A stretch of DNA of 64,000 bases from Nocardia huaxiensis (GTDB taxonomy: Bacteria; Actinomycetota; Actinomycetes; Mycobacteriales; Mycobacteriaceae). Shown piece after piece: positions 33,980 to 41,407 of this stretch. The notes under the pieces were generated by a model. It was not told the DNA's origin, ran no database searches, and saw only the letters and a program-made list of their open reading frames with translations. Each line of letters begins with the position of its first letter. The first letter of the stretch is position 1. The position numbers were made by a program, and so were the translations under genes. The stretch lies in assembly GCF_013744875.1 (NCBI RefSeq), contig NZ_CP059399.1, positions 7,316,001 to 7,380,000 of the forward strand, given 5' to 3'.

Positions 33980-35238
33980 AGATTTTGATGGTGTCGTGGG
34001 AGTACCCACCCGTCGTGGTCGGCGGGCTGGGCCGCCATGTCCATCACCTGGCCACCGAACTGGCCGCGGCCGGCCACGAAGTCGTGGTGCTCGCGCGACG
34101 GCCCATGGGCACCGACGCCAGCACACATCCGACGCATTCGTTCGTCGAGGACGGCGTGCTCGTGGTCGCCGTCGCCGAGGACGCGCCCTGCTTCGACTTC
34201 GGCGAGGACATGCTGGCGTGGACCCTCGCCATGGGCCACGCCATGGTGCGCGCCGGAATCGCGCTGGCCAAGCCCGGAATCGGCGAAGGCTGGACGCCGG
34301 ATGTGGTGCACGCCCACGACTGGCTGGTCGCGCACCCGGGCATCGCGCTGGCCGAGTTCTACGATGTGCCACTGGTTTCCACCATTCACGCCACCGAGGC
34401 CGGACGGCACAGCGGCTGGGTGTCGGGCCGGGTGAACAAGCAGGTGCACTCGGTCGAATGGTGGCTGGCGCACGAATCCGATGCGCTCATCACCTGCTCG
34501 GAATCGATGAAGGACGAGGTCGAGCGGCTCTACCAGCCCGACCGAACGCCGATCACGGTGATCCGCAATGGCATCGATGTCGGCTCGTGGACCTTCCGCG
34601 AGCGCGCGCCGCGCTCCGGGCCGCCGCGGCTGCTGTATGTCGGGCGGCTGGAATACGAGAAGGGCATCCAGGACGCCATCGCCGCGCTGCCGCGAATCCG
34701 CAAGGCGCATCCGGGAACCACGCTCACCGTCGCGGGCATCGGCACCCAATTCGATTGGCTGCGTGAGCGGGCCCGCACGCACCGGGTCGCGCGCGCCGTG
34801 AATTTCGTCGGCCGCCTGGACCATACGGATCTGCTGGGCTGGCTGCACAGCGCCGACGCCGTGGTGCTGCCCAGCCGCTACGAGCCGTTCGGCATCGTGG
34901 CACTGGAAGCGGCGGCCGCGGGCACGCCGCTGGTCACCTCGAATGCCGGTGGCCTCGGCGATCTGGTCACCGATGGCGTCACCGGGGCGTCCTTCGAACC
35001 CGCCGACGTGAACGGGATCGTGGACGCCGTCTGCTCGGTGCTCGATGATCCGGCCGCCGCGCAGGAGCGTGCGTGGGCCGCCCGCGAGCGGCTGACCGCC
35101 GACTTCGCGTGGGATGTGGTGGCGCAGGAGACCGCGCTGGTCTACCAGCAGGCCAAGCGGCGGGTGCGCAATCCGCTGGGCCGTCCGGTCATCGTGGAAC
35201 GCCCACTGCCGGAACGGGATCCGAACCAGCCGTACTGA
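33976..35238 (+). CDS. GT4 glycosyltransferase (Rv3032-like)
   Basis: This 420-residue GT-B enzyme shows WEYPPVVVGGLGRHVHHLA (N-terminal UDP/acceptor loop), VVHAHDWLVAHPG, STIHATEAGRHSGW, ITCSESMKDE, VIRNGID, LLYVGRLEYEKGI, and the EX7E donor motif SRYEPFGIVALEA. Rv3032 is an alpha-1,4-glucosyltransferase needed for mycobacterial methylglucose lipopolysaccharide and contributes to glycogen and capsular glucan. ATG 33976 follows AAGGA and overlaps the GH57 stop. With its two upstream partners it would elongate, branch and methylate an alpha-glucan. Confidence 0.95.
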   Translation: MKILMVSWEYPPVVVGGLGRHVHHLATELAAAGHEVVVLARRPMGTDASTHPTHSFVEDGVLVVAVAEDAPCFDFGEDMLAWTLAMGHAMVRAGIALAKPGIGEGWTPDVVHAHDWLVAHPGIALAEFYDVPLVSTIHATEAGRHSGWVSGRVNKQVHSVEWWLAHESDALITCSESMKDEVERLYQPDRTPITVIRNGIDVGSWTFRERAPRSGPPRLLYVGRLEYEKGIQDAIAALPRIRKAHPGTTLTVAGIGTQFDWLRERARTHRVARAVNFVGRLDHTDLLGWLHSADAVVLPSRYEPFGIVALEAAAAGTPLVTSNAGGLGDLVTDGVTGASFEPADVNGIVDAVCSVLDDPAAAQERAWAARERLTADFAWDVVAQETALVYQQAKRRVRNPLGRPVIVERPLPERDPNQPY

Positions 35239-35284
35239 CCCCGGGGTCGGAAGATCTTTTTCACGCAATCCTTGGGCCCCGAAT

Positions 35285-35298
35285 TGGAACGTGTTCTA
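35285..35298 (+). promoter_or_regulatory. KstR-type operator (TnnAACnnGTTnnA)
   Basis: TGGAACGTGTTCTA matches the published KstR consensus TnnAACnnGTTnnA at every fixed position and starts 23 bp before the esterase ATG. KstR is the TetR-family repressor of sterol and lipid catabolism genes in Mycobacterium and Rhodococcus. This suggests the esterase is sterol- or lipid-responsive. No kstR gene lies in the window. Confidence 0.6.
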
Positions 35299-35307
35299 AT
35301 TCAGGGC

Positions 35308-36462
35308 ATGAGTTCCGTGGTGGAGGGTCGGGCGGATCCGGCGTTCCGGGGAGTCCGGGACGTCTTCGAAGCGAGCCTGGCCGCCGGTGACGACATCGGC
35401 GGCGGGGTCGCGGTATTCGTCGGCGGACGACCCGTGGTGGACCTGTGGGGCGGCATCGCCGACCCGCGCACGGGGCGGGCGTGGGTGAAAGACACACCGT
35501 GCGTGGTCTTTTCATCCACGAAGGGGATCACGGCGACGGCGGCGCTGATGGTGCTCGAACGGTGCGGACTGGATCCCGGGCAGCCGGTGACCGACTGGTG
35601 GCCCGAATACGGTGCGGCCGGAAAGGAATCCACCACCACGGCGGATCTGTTCACGCACCGCGCCGGTCTGCCCCTGTTCGATCGGCCGGTCAGCGCCGCC
35701 GAGGCGGCAGACCCGTGGCGCATGGCGGAACTGCTCGCCGCGCAGGCGCCGGTCTGGCAGCCCGGCGCCCAGCACGGCTATCACGCACTGACTTTCGGCT
35801 GGCTGCTCGCCGAACTCGTCCGCCGCCACACCGGCATGACCGTGGGCGACTTCATCCGCCGCGAAATCGGCGCCGACCTCCACATCGGCGCGCCCGCACC
35901 GATGATCGCGGCCGCCGCCCGACTCCTCTGGCCCCCGGCAGCGGAACGGCGGTGGGCCGCCGCAGCGCCCCCGCTCGATGCCACCACGGTCGCGGGAATG
36001 GCTGCGGCATACCGGGATCCGTCGTCCCTGGTAATGCGCGCGTCCACCAATCCCGCGGGTTCCTACCACGATCCGGAGGTGCTCGCCGGCGGCTGGCCCG
36101 CCACCGGAGCGGTGACCACACCGCGCGCCCTGGCCGCCTGCTACCGCGATCTGGTCGGCGGCTCCCTGATCACCCCGCAACTGCTGCGCGAAGCCACCCG
36201 CGAGCACGTCCGCGGCACCGACACGGTGCTCCTGCTCGAAAGCGCCTTCGGCCTCGGCTACACGCTCCCCGCACAGAACATGGTCGTCCCGAATACGGCC
36301 CGCCCCTTCGTCTTCGGCCACCCGGGCGCGGGCGGATCGATCGGCCTGGGGGATGTCGAGAACCAGGTGGCCATCGGCTACATCCCCAATATGCGCCGCG
36401 ACTGGCTCTCCGGCGACCGCCGCGCCTACCGGCTCATCGAGGCCGTCTACGCCGCGCTCTGA
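35308..36462 (+). CDS. Serine beta-lactamase-fold esterase
   Basis: This 384-residue member of the class C beta-lactamase/EstB family has the nucleophile motif SxxK at residues 69-72 (SSTK in VVFSSTKGITATAAL). A tyrosine in HGYHALTFGW (~162) takes the YxN-like position, and GHPGAGGSIGLGD is the third motif with HxG. Most such proteins are esterases or lipases; mycobacterial Lip proteins of this type hydrolyse short-chain esters. No signal peptide is seen, so it acts in the cytoplasm. A KstR-type box overlaps the expected promoter. ATG 35308 is chosen; a TTG at 35272 would add 12 residues across the KstR box. Confidence 0.9.
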   Translation: MSSVVEGRADPAFRGVRDVFEASLAAGDDIGGGVAVFVGGRPVVDLWGGIADPRTGRAWVKDTPCVVFSSTKGITATAALMVLERCGLDPGQPVTDWWPEYGAAGKESTTTADLFTHRAGLPLFDRPVSAAEAADPWRMAELLAAQAPVWQPGAQHGYHALTFGWLLAELVRRHTGMTVGDFIRREIGADLHIGAPAPMIAAAARLLWPPAAERRWAAAAPPLDATTVAGMAAAYRDPSSLVMRASTNPAGSYHDPEVLAGGWPATGAVTTPRALAACYRDLVGGSLITPQLLREATREHVRGTDTVLLLESAFGLGYTLPAQNMVVPNTARPFVFGHPGAGGSIGLGDVENQVAIGYIPNMRRDWLSGDRRAYRLIEAVYAAL

Positions 36463-36493
36463 GCAGTCACGAGATCAACTGCCCGTCACGAAA

Positions 36494-37261
36494 TCAGTTG
36501 GCGGTCAGTCGAAGTTGCAGACCGTCGAGGATGCGCTCCAGCCCGTACTCGAATTTCGCGTCGCGGATGGCTTCGGGCGCTACCTCCGCTCGAGCCGCAA
36601 TCGATTCCGCGAGCCGCGGATGCTCGTGGGCGAGGCGGTCGAGGTGGGGCCACAGCTCGGCCGTCCATTCGCGTTCGCCGCGCCCACTTTGCGCGACCTT
36701 GCCGAGCCACGCCGCCTCACCGACCCCCATGCCGACCACGTAACCGATCACGGCGGCCAGGGCGGAGTCGGTCTCCGCGCGCGGGTACCCGGCGATGTCG
36801 AACGCCTGGATCAGACTCTCCTTGAACCGCAGCACATTCGGGCCGAGATAGAGCAGCCCGACGCTGGGCAGGGCCGCCGACACCCAGCGGTGCCGCAGAA
36901 TCATGGCCCGCATGCTCTGTGCGCTCGCGGCCACCGCGTCACGCCAGCCCTCCGGGTCGAGACAGTAGGGCACCTCGATCTCCCGATAGACCTCGTCCAC
37001 CGCCAGCTCGATGAGTTCCTCCCGGCTGGCCACATGCCGGTACACGGAAGTGGCACCGGCTTGCAGCCGCAGCCCCAGCGCCCGCATGCTCAGCGCCTCG
37101 ATGCCCTCCGCATCCATGAGCAGGATCGCCTCGGTCACAATGCGTCCCAGGGTCAGGGCGGGTCGTTCACGACGCTGCCGGGGCCGAGTCCACACCGACA
37201 GACTCGGTTCGGACAAGCTCGGCTTCTCCCCCGGATCGCCACGACGCCCCACTGTGCTCAC
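36494..37261 (-). CDS. TetR-family regulator (TetR_C class), end of regulator operon
   Basis: The 255-residue protein has a ~40-residue basic N-terminal extension, then a TetR HTH (TLGRIVTEAILLMDAEGIEALSMRALGLRLQAGATSVYRHVASREELI) and the TetR/AcrR C-terminal domain typical of actinobacterial tetracycline-type repressors (MILRHRWVSAALPSVGLLYLGPNVLRFKESLIQAFDIAGYP). Its GTG start overlaps the stop of the preceding LysR gene (GTGA). It therefore belongs with two LysR genes in one transcription unit facing two efflux pumps, so control of those pumps is likely. Confidence 0.92.
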   Translation of the reverse strand: MSTVGRRGDPGEKPSLSEPSLSVWTRPRQRRERPALTLGRIVTEAILLMDAEGIEALSMRALGLRLQAGATSVYRHVASREELIELAVDEVYREIEVPYCLDPEGWRDAVAASAQSMRAMILRHRWVSAALPSVGLLYLGPNVLRFKESLIQAFDIAGYPRAETDSALAAVIGYVVGMGVGEAAWLGKVAQSGRGEREWTAELWPHLDRLAHEHPRLAESIAARAEVAPEAIRDAKFEYGLERILDGLQLRLTAN

Positions 37262-38148
37262 AGCTCCATAATGCCCAACTCGCGAATCACGTTCGCCAGG
37301 CCCCGGATCCGTTCGTCCTCGGCGTCCGAACGCCAGACCAGACCCCAGTGCAATCGGGAGTTGTCCGCGATGGGCAGGCGGACGATGTCCGGGCGAACGG
37401 CGAATCGGCTGACATGCATACCGATCGGGTGCACCGCTTCTCCGGAGCCCACGGCCGTGAGGATGTCCTCGATATTCCCGATCGAGACGAGCCGCTCCAC
37501 CTGACGGCCCGACGGCGTGCGGGACGGTTGGAAGGCGTGCTCCCAGTAATCGGGAACGAAACCGGCCGCCGTGGTCGTGGGATAGTCGCCGATGGCCTCG
37601 CCGGAAACCCACTTCTCCTCGGCGAGTGGATGATCGGCGGACACCTGCAACACGCGCCCCTCGCTGAACAGCACCGGCCCGGTGGTCAGGTCCGGTTCCT
37701 CGATGGGGAGCCAGGCCACCAGGGCGTCGATCTCGCCACGACGCACCGGGCCGAACGGGTCGATGAAGTTGTTGTGCCGAATCTGCAAGCCCCACTGCGG
37801 ATATCGGGCTCGAAACGCCTCCCAGAACGGCCGCAGCTCATACCCGTTCAGTGAGACCATGCCGATCCGCAGCACGGAGGTCTTGCCCTGGGCCGTCATT
37901 CGGGCCCGGGCGATGCTCTGGTGCAGGCTGCGGTAGACGGGCCGGAGATCGTCGCGCAGTTGCTCGCCGACCGGGGTCAGTCTCACCGTGCGGCTGGTCC
38001 GTTCGAACAGGTCCGTGCCGACATTGCGCTCCTGCTTCTTGATCGCCTGCGAGATCCGCGCCGGGGAGACGTGCAGCCGTTCGGCGGTGCGGCCGAAATG
38101 CAGTTCCTCGGCCAGCGTCAGGAAGATCTCGATATCGCGGAGCTCCAC
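37258..38148 (-). CDS. LysR-family regulator, duplicate 1
   Basis: The 296-residue LTTR begins VELRDIEIFLTLAEELHFGRTAERLHVSPARISQAIKKQER and has the two-domain effector-binding core. Its GTG overlaps the TAG of the other LysR gene by one base (TAGTG) and its own TGA overlaps the TetR start. The first 41 residues are identical to duplicate 2 and overall identity is about 70% by eye, so the two arose by tandem duplication. Because the recognition helices are the same, both should bind the same DNA site but respond to different ligands. Confidence 0.93.
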   Translation of the reverse strand: MELRDIEIFLTLAEELHFGRTAERLHVSPARISQAIKKQERNVGTDLFERTSRTVRLTPVGEQLRDDLRPVYRSLHQSIARARMTAQGKTSVLRIGMVSLNGYELRPFWEAFRARYPQWGLQIRHNNFIDPFGPVRRGEIDALVAWLPIEEPDLTTGPVLFSEGRVLQVSADHPLAEEKWVSGEAIGDYPTTTAAGFVPDYWEHAFQPSRTPSGRQVERLVSIGNIEDILTAVGSGEAVHPIGMHVSRFAVRPDIVRLPIADNSRLHWGLVWRSDAEDERIRGLANVIRELGIMEL

Positions 38149-39038
38149 TACAGCGCCGCCGGTCCAAGCTCCCGGATGATGTCGGCGAGCGCGCGAATGC
38201 GGGCGTCCTCGGCCTCGGAGCGCCAGACCATCGCCCAGTGCAGCAGCGGGCCGTCGTGGATCGGGATGTGGGTGATGTCGGGGCGGACCTGGAAGCGGCC
38301 GGCGTGCTCGCCGAACGGATTCACGATGTCGCCGACGCTGACCGCGGTGAGGATGTCGTCGAGATTGGTGACCAGGACGCTCTTGTCGACGGGACGGCCG
38401 GACGGGGTCTGGCCCGGTACGCACTCGTCCTCCCAGTAGTCGGGGATGGCGTCACCCGCCGTCACCGTCGAGTAGTTGCCCAGTGTCTCCCAGGACACCC
38501 ACTTCTCCTGGGCGAGTTCGTGATCGACGGAGACCTGGAGGATTCGGGGTTCGCTGAACAGCACCGGTCCCACGGTCAGGTCGGGCTCCTGCACCGGCAG
38601 CCAGGCGACCAGGCCGTCGATCTCGCCACGACGCAGCGAGGTGAACGGCTCCAGGAAGTTGCTGTACCGAATTTGCAAGCCCCACTGGGGATATCGGGCA
38701 CGAAAGGCTTCCCAGAACGGCCGCATCTCGTAGGCGTTGATCGAGATCATCCCGATCTTCAGGACATCGGTCTTGCCCTGCGCCGCCAACCGCGCCCGGG
38801 CGATGCCCTGATGCAGATTCTGATAGACCGGGGCGAGGTCGTTGCGCAGCTGTTCGCCGACCAACGTCAATTTCACTGCGCGACTGGTGCGTTCGAAGAG
38901 CTCCGCGCCTACCGTGCGCTCCTGCTTCTTGATCGCCTGCGAGATTCGCGCCGGGGAGACATGCAGGCGTTCGGCCGTGCGCCCGAAATGCAGTTCCTCC
39001 GCGAGCGTCAGGAAGATCTCGATATCCCGTAACTCCAC
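38148..39038 (-). CDS. LysR-family regulator, duplicate 2
   Basis: This is the first gene of the regulator operon and encodes a 296-residue LTTR of the same length as its neighbour. GTG 39038 follows GGAGGAAG by seven bases; an upstream GTG 39053 would add five residues. The effector domain differs from duplicate 1 mainly after residue 180 (DAIPDYWEDECVPGQTPSGR versus GFVPDYWEHAFQPSRTPSGR). The divergent operator at 39078-39092 is 40 bp upstream and lies between it and the VOC gene. Confidence 0.94.
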   Translation of the reverse strand: MELRDIEIFLTLAEELHFGRTAERLHVSPARISQAIKKQERTVGAELFERTSRAVKLTLVGEQLRNDLAPVYQNLHQGIARARLAAQGKTDVLKIGMISINAYEMRPFWEAFRARYPQWGLQIRYSNFLEPFTSLRRGEIDGLVAWLPVQEPDLTVGPVLFSEPRILQVSVDHELAQEKWVSWETLGNYSTVTAGDAIPDYWEDECVPGQTPSGRPVDKSVLVTNLDDILTAVSVGDIVNPFGEHAGRFQVRPDITHIPIHDGPLLHWAMVWRSEAEDARIRALADIIRELGPAAL

Positions 39039-39077
39039 GCCGTCTTCCTCCACGCCTCACACAACCGGACGAGATTA

Positions 39078-39092
39078 GCGCACAGTGTGCGC
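39078..39092. promoter_or_regulatory. 15-bp palindrome, likely LysR operator
   Basis: GCGCACA-G-TGTGCGC is a perfect palindrome, followed at 39104-39113 by a half-site-like GTGAGCGCAC. It lies 40 bp upstream of LysR duplicate 2 in the 235-bp gap to the VOC gene. The rest of the gap holds only the promoter region and a small GACACC-GGGGTC dyad. Candidate binding site for one or both LysR duplicates. Confidence 0.65.
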
Positions 39093-39273
39093 ATGTGCGA
39101 ACGGTGAGCGCACCAGGGTTCGTGAAGCGATTCGTAAACCTCTGGGTTAACCGGCGTTTCGATCTTCGCCATTGTTCCTACCTGCACGAATACCGATGCT
39201 TATTACAGCGCCGACACCGGGGTCGGCGGATTTCGGACACAGATCACAGTTCCTACCGGGAGGGCATGATGGC

Positions 39274-39657
39274 ATGAATGTTGTCGCCTCGGCGATCACG
39301 CTGAGCGTCACCGACGCCGCGGCGTCCAGCAAGTTCTTCTGCACCCATCTGGGTTATCGCGAGGCCGTGACGGGCGAGGACTTCGTCTGCCTGGAACGCG
39401 ATGACGCGGGGGTGGAAATCGTTCTGGTGCAGAGGAACCCGGAGTATCCCCCCGCCCCGGCGCCCGGCCCGACCGGATTGCGGGTGTCGTTCAGCGTCAC
39501 CGATATCGCGCGCATCGATCAGCGGCTCCGTGATGAGGGGGCTCCGCTGACCGGCTCGCTGCACCGCGCACCCGACGGGCACTGGCTGCTCGAACTCACC
39601 GACCCCAACGGGGTCGAGGTCCACCTCACGCAATGGGCGCCGCCATCCGGCGCCTGA
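39274..39657 (+). CDS. VOC (glyoxalase/bleomycin-resistance-fold) protein
   Basis: The 127-residue single-domain VOC protein starts MNVVASAITLSVTDAAASSKFFCTHLGY and ends FHWLLELTDPNGVEVHL-like (HWLLELTDPNGVEVHLTQW). The final Glu in NGVEVHL is a usual metal ligand position, and other ligand positions are less clear. Such proteins act as dioxygenases, epoxide-opening enzymes or antibiotic-binding proteins. GGGAGGG precedes ATG 39274. It is followed 30 bp later by an MFS drug transporter and an MMPL pump, so a sequestration or modification role with those pumps is plausible. Confidence 0.88.
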   Translation: MNVVASAITLSVTDAAASSKFFCTHLGYREAVTGEDFVCLERDDAGVEIVLVQRNPEYPPAPAPGPTGLRVSFSVTDIARIDQRLRDEGAPLTGSLHRAPDGHWLLELTDPNGVEVHLTQWAPPSGA

Positions 39658-39687
39658 CGAAAACTATTACCGAAGAAGAGATTTCAC

Positions 39688-41268
39688 GTGGAAACAAAGC
39701 AAGAAGCCGGTGCGGGCAGGCATCCCGCACGCTGGTGGATTCTGATCGTGCTCTGCCTGAGCACCCTGATTCTGGTCATCGACAATATGGCGCTCGGCGT
39801 CGCGATCCCGGCCCTGGCCGAGGATCTGGAGGCCGACGCGCAGGACATCCAGTGGATCCTGGACTCCTACATGCTGGTGTTCGCGGGACTGCTGCTCACC
39901 TCGGGCAGTCTCTCGGATCGGTTCGGGCGCAAGCGCATCATGATGATCGGCCTGACGCTGTTCGGCGCCGCGTCGGCGGTGGCCACGATCGCGGGCGATC
40001 CGGTGCAGCTGATCGTCGCACGGATCGTGATGGGAGTCGGTGCGGCCCTGCTCATGCCGGCCTGCCTGTCGATTCTGCTGAACCTCTTCGACGAGGATGA
40101 ACGACACAAGGCCATGTCCGCCATGGGCGGGGTGAACGTGCTCGGCCTGGTCGGCTCGCCGATCATCGGCGGCGTGCTCATCGACCAGTTCTGGTGGGGC
40201 GCGGTCTTTCTCATCAATATTCCGATCGTGCTGATCGCGCTGGCCGCCACCGTGACCTTGGTGCCGGAATCGAAGGGCCCGTGGCAGCGGCCGGATCCGG
40301 TGGGTGCGGTGCTGTCGGCGCTGGGTATGACCGCGCTGGTGTGGGCGATCATCGAACTGCCCAAGAACGGGCTGGGCGACTCGGGAACCCTTGCGGCATT
40401 CGGGATCTCGGCGGCTAGCCTGATCGGCTTCCTGGTGTGGGAATCGCGCATCGACCATCCGATGGTGCCGCTGCAGCTGTTCCGGGATCGCGACTTCGCC
40501 GGCGGCAGCGTCTCGCTCACGCTGGTGCAGGTCGGCAATGGCGGTCTGCTGCTGGTGATCACGCAGTATCTGCAGTTCGGGCTGGGCTACTCGCCGCTGA
40601 AAGCGGGAATGGCGTTCGTGCCCATGGCTTTCGCGGCACTGGTGGGCAGTGGCGTGGGCGCGGGACTGGGCTCGAAGGTCGGCAACCGGGCGCTGGTGGT
40701 GTCGGGCCTGATCGTGATGGCGCTCGGCGCGCTGCTGCTCACCACACTGTCGGCCGACAGCGGATTCGGCATGGTGGCCGTGGGCCTGGTGGCCATGGGC
40801 ATCGGCGGCGGGCTGGCCATGCCGGCGGCGATCGCGGCCATCATGGGCGCGGTGCCGACCGAGCAGGCGGGCGTGGGGTCGGCGCTCAACGACACCATTC
40901 AGCAGGCGGGTGCGGCGCTCGGCGTCGCCGTGCTCGGCAGCGCGCTGACCGGCGTCTTCGCCAACCGGATGCCGGAATCGGCGCCGGAGGCGGCACGGCA
41001 GTCGATCGCCGACGCGCTCGCGGTGGCGGCACAGGCCGGTGACAGCGAGCTGGCGCGCTCGGCGCGGGAAGCCTTCGCGGCAGCCATGTCGGTGAGCTTC
41101 GGCGTCAGCGCGCTGGGCATTCTGGCCGCCGGCGTGCTCGCCATCGTGATGCTGCGCGGACGGCCGGATACACCGGCGGGTGCGCATACCGACGGCGACG
41201 CGGTGACGGCTGTGGGCGAGGGCAACGCAGCCGCGGAGCGCATGTCCGACCTCGCCCCTGCCAGGTAG
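39688..41268 (+). CDS. MFS drug transporter (DHA2, 14 helices)
   Basis: The 526-residue protein has 14 transmembrane helices. The drug:H+ antiporter motif in loop 2-3 reads LSDRFGRKRIMMIG, motif C in TM5 is GGVNVLGLVGSPIIGG, and TM1 has IVLCLSTLILVIDNMALGVAIP. Members of this family (EmrB/QacA-like) export antibiotics and hydrophobic cations. A soluble ~45-residue tail follows. GTG 39688 is the start, with an AAGAAGAG ribosome-binding site. It is placed between the VOC and MMPL genes and faces the LysR-LysR-TetR operon. Confidence 0.94.
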   Translation: METKQEAGAGRHPARWWILIVLCLSTLILVIDNMALGVAIPALAEDLEADAQDIQWILDSYMLVFAGLLLTSGSLSDRFGRKRIMMIGLTLFGAASAVATIAGDPVQLIVARIVMGVGAALLMPACLSILLNLFDEDERHKAMSAMGGVNVLGLVGSPIIGGVLIDQFWWGAVFLINIPIVLIALAATVTLVPESKGPWQRPDPVGAVLSALGMTALVWAIIELPKNGLGDSGTLAAFGISAASLIGFLVWESRIDHPMVPLQLFRDRDFAGGSVSLTLVQVGNGGLLLVITQYLQFGLGYSPLKAGMAFVPMAFAALVGSGVGAGLGSKVGNRALVVSGLIVMALGALLLTTLSADSGFGMVAVGLVAMGIGGGLAMPAAIAAIMGAVPTEQAGVGSALNDTIQQAGAALGVAVLGSALTGVFANRMPESAPEAARQSIADALAVAAQAGDSELARSAREAFAAAMSVSFGVSALGILAAGVLAIVMLRGRPDTPAGAHTDGDAVTAVGEGNAAAERMSDLAPAR

Positions 41269-41407
41269 TACACAGCGCGGCAAGCACTCTCATCGCAGCG
41301 TGCCGCACCAGGGCCGGACGGCAGCCTCCCGACCGCTGTCCGGCCCGCACTCCCCAGCTTCGAGCCGCCGGGCTGTCTCGCCCGGCGCTGTGAAAGGACT
41401 TCTCCGA

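Noticed and set aside
41290..41407. MMPL gene start at 41300
   Set aside because: The upstream residues are Ser/Pro/Arg-rich and non-conserved; the family opening MFALLGRIAVRHPWKVI begins at 41408 after a good ribosome-binding site.
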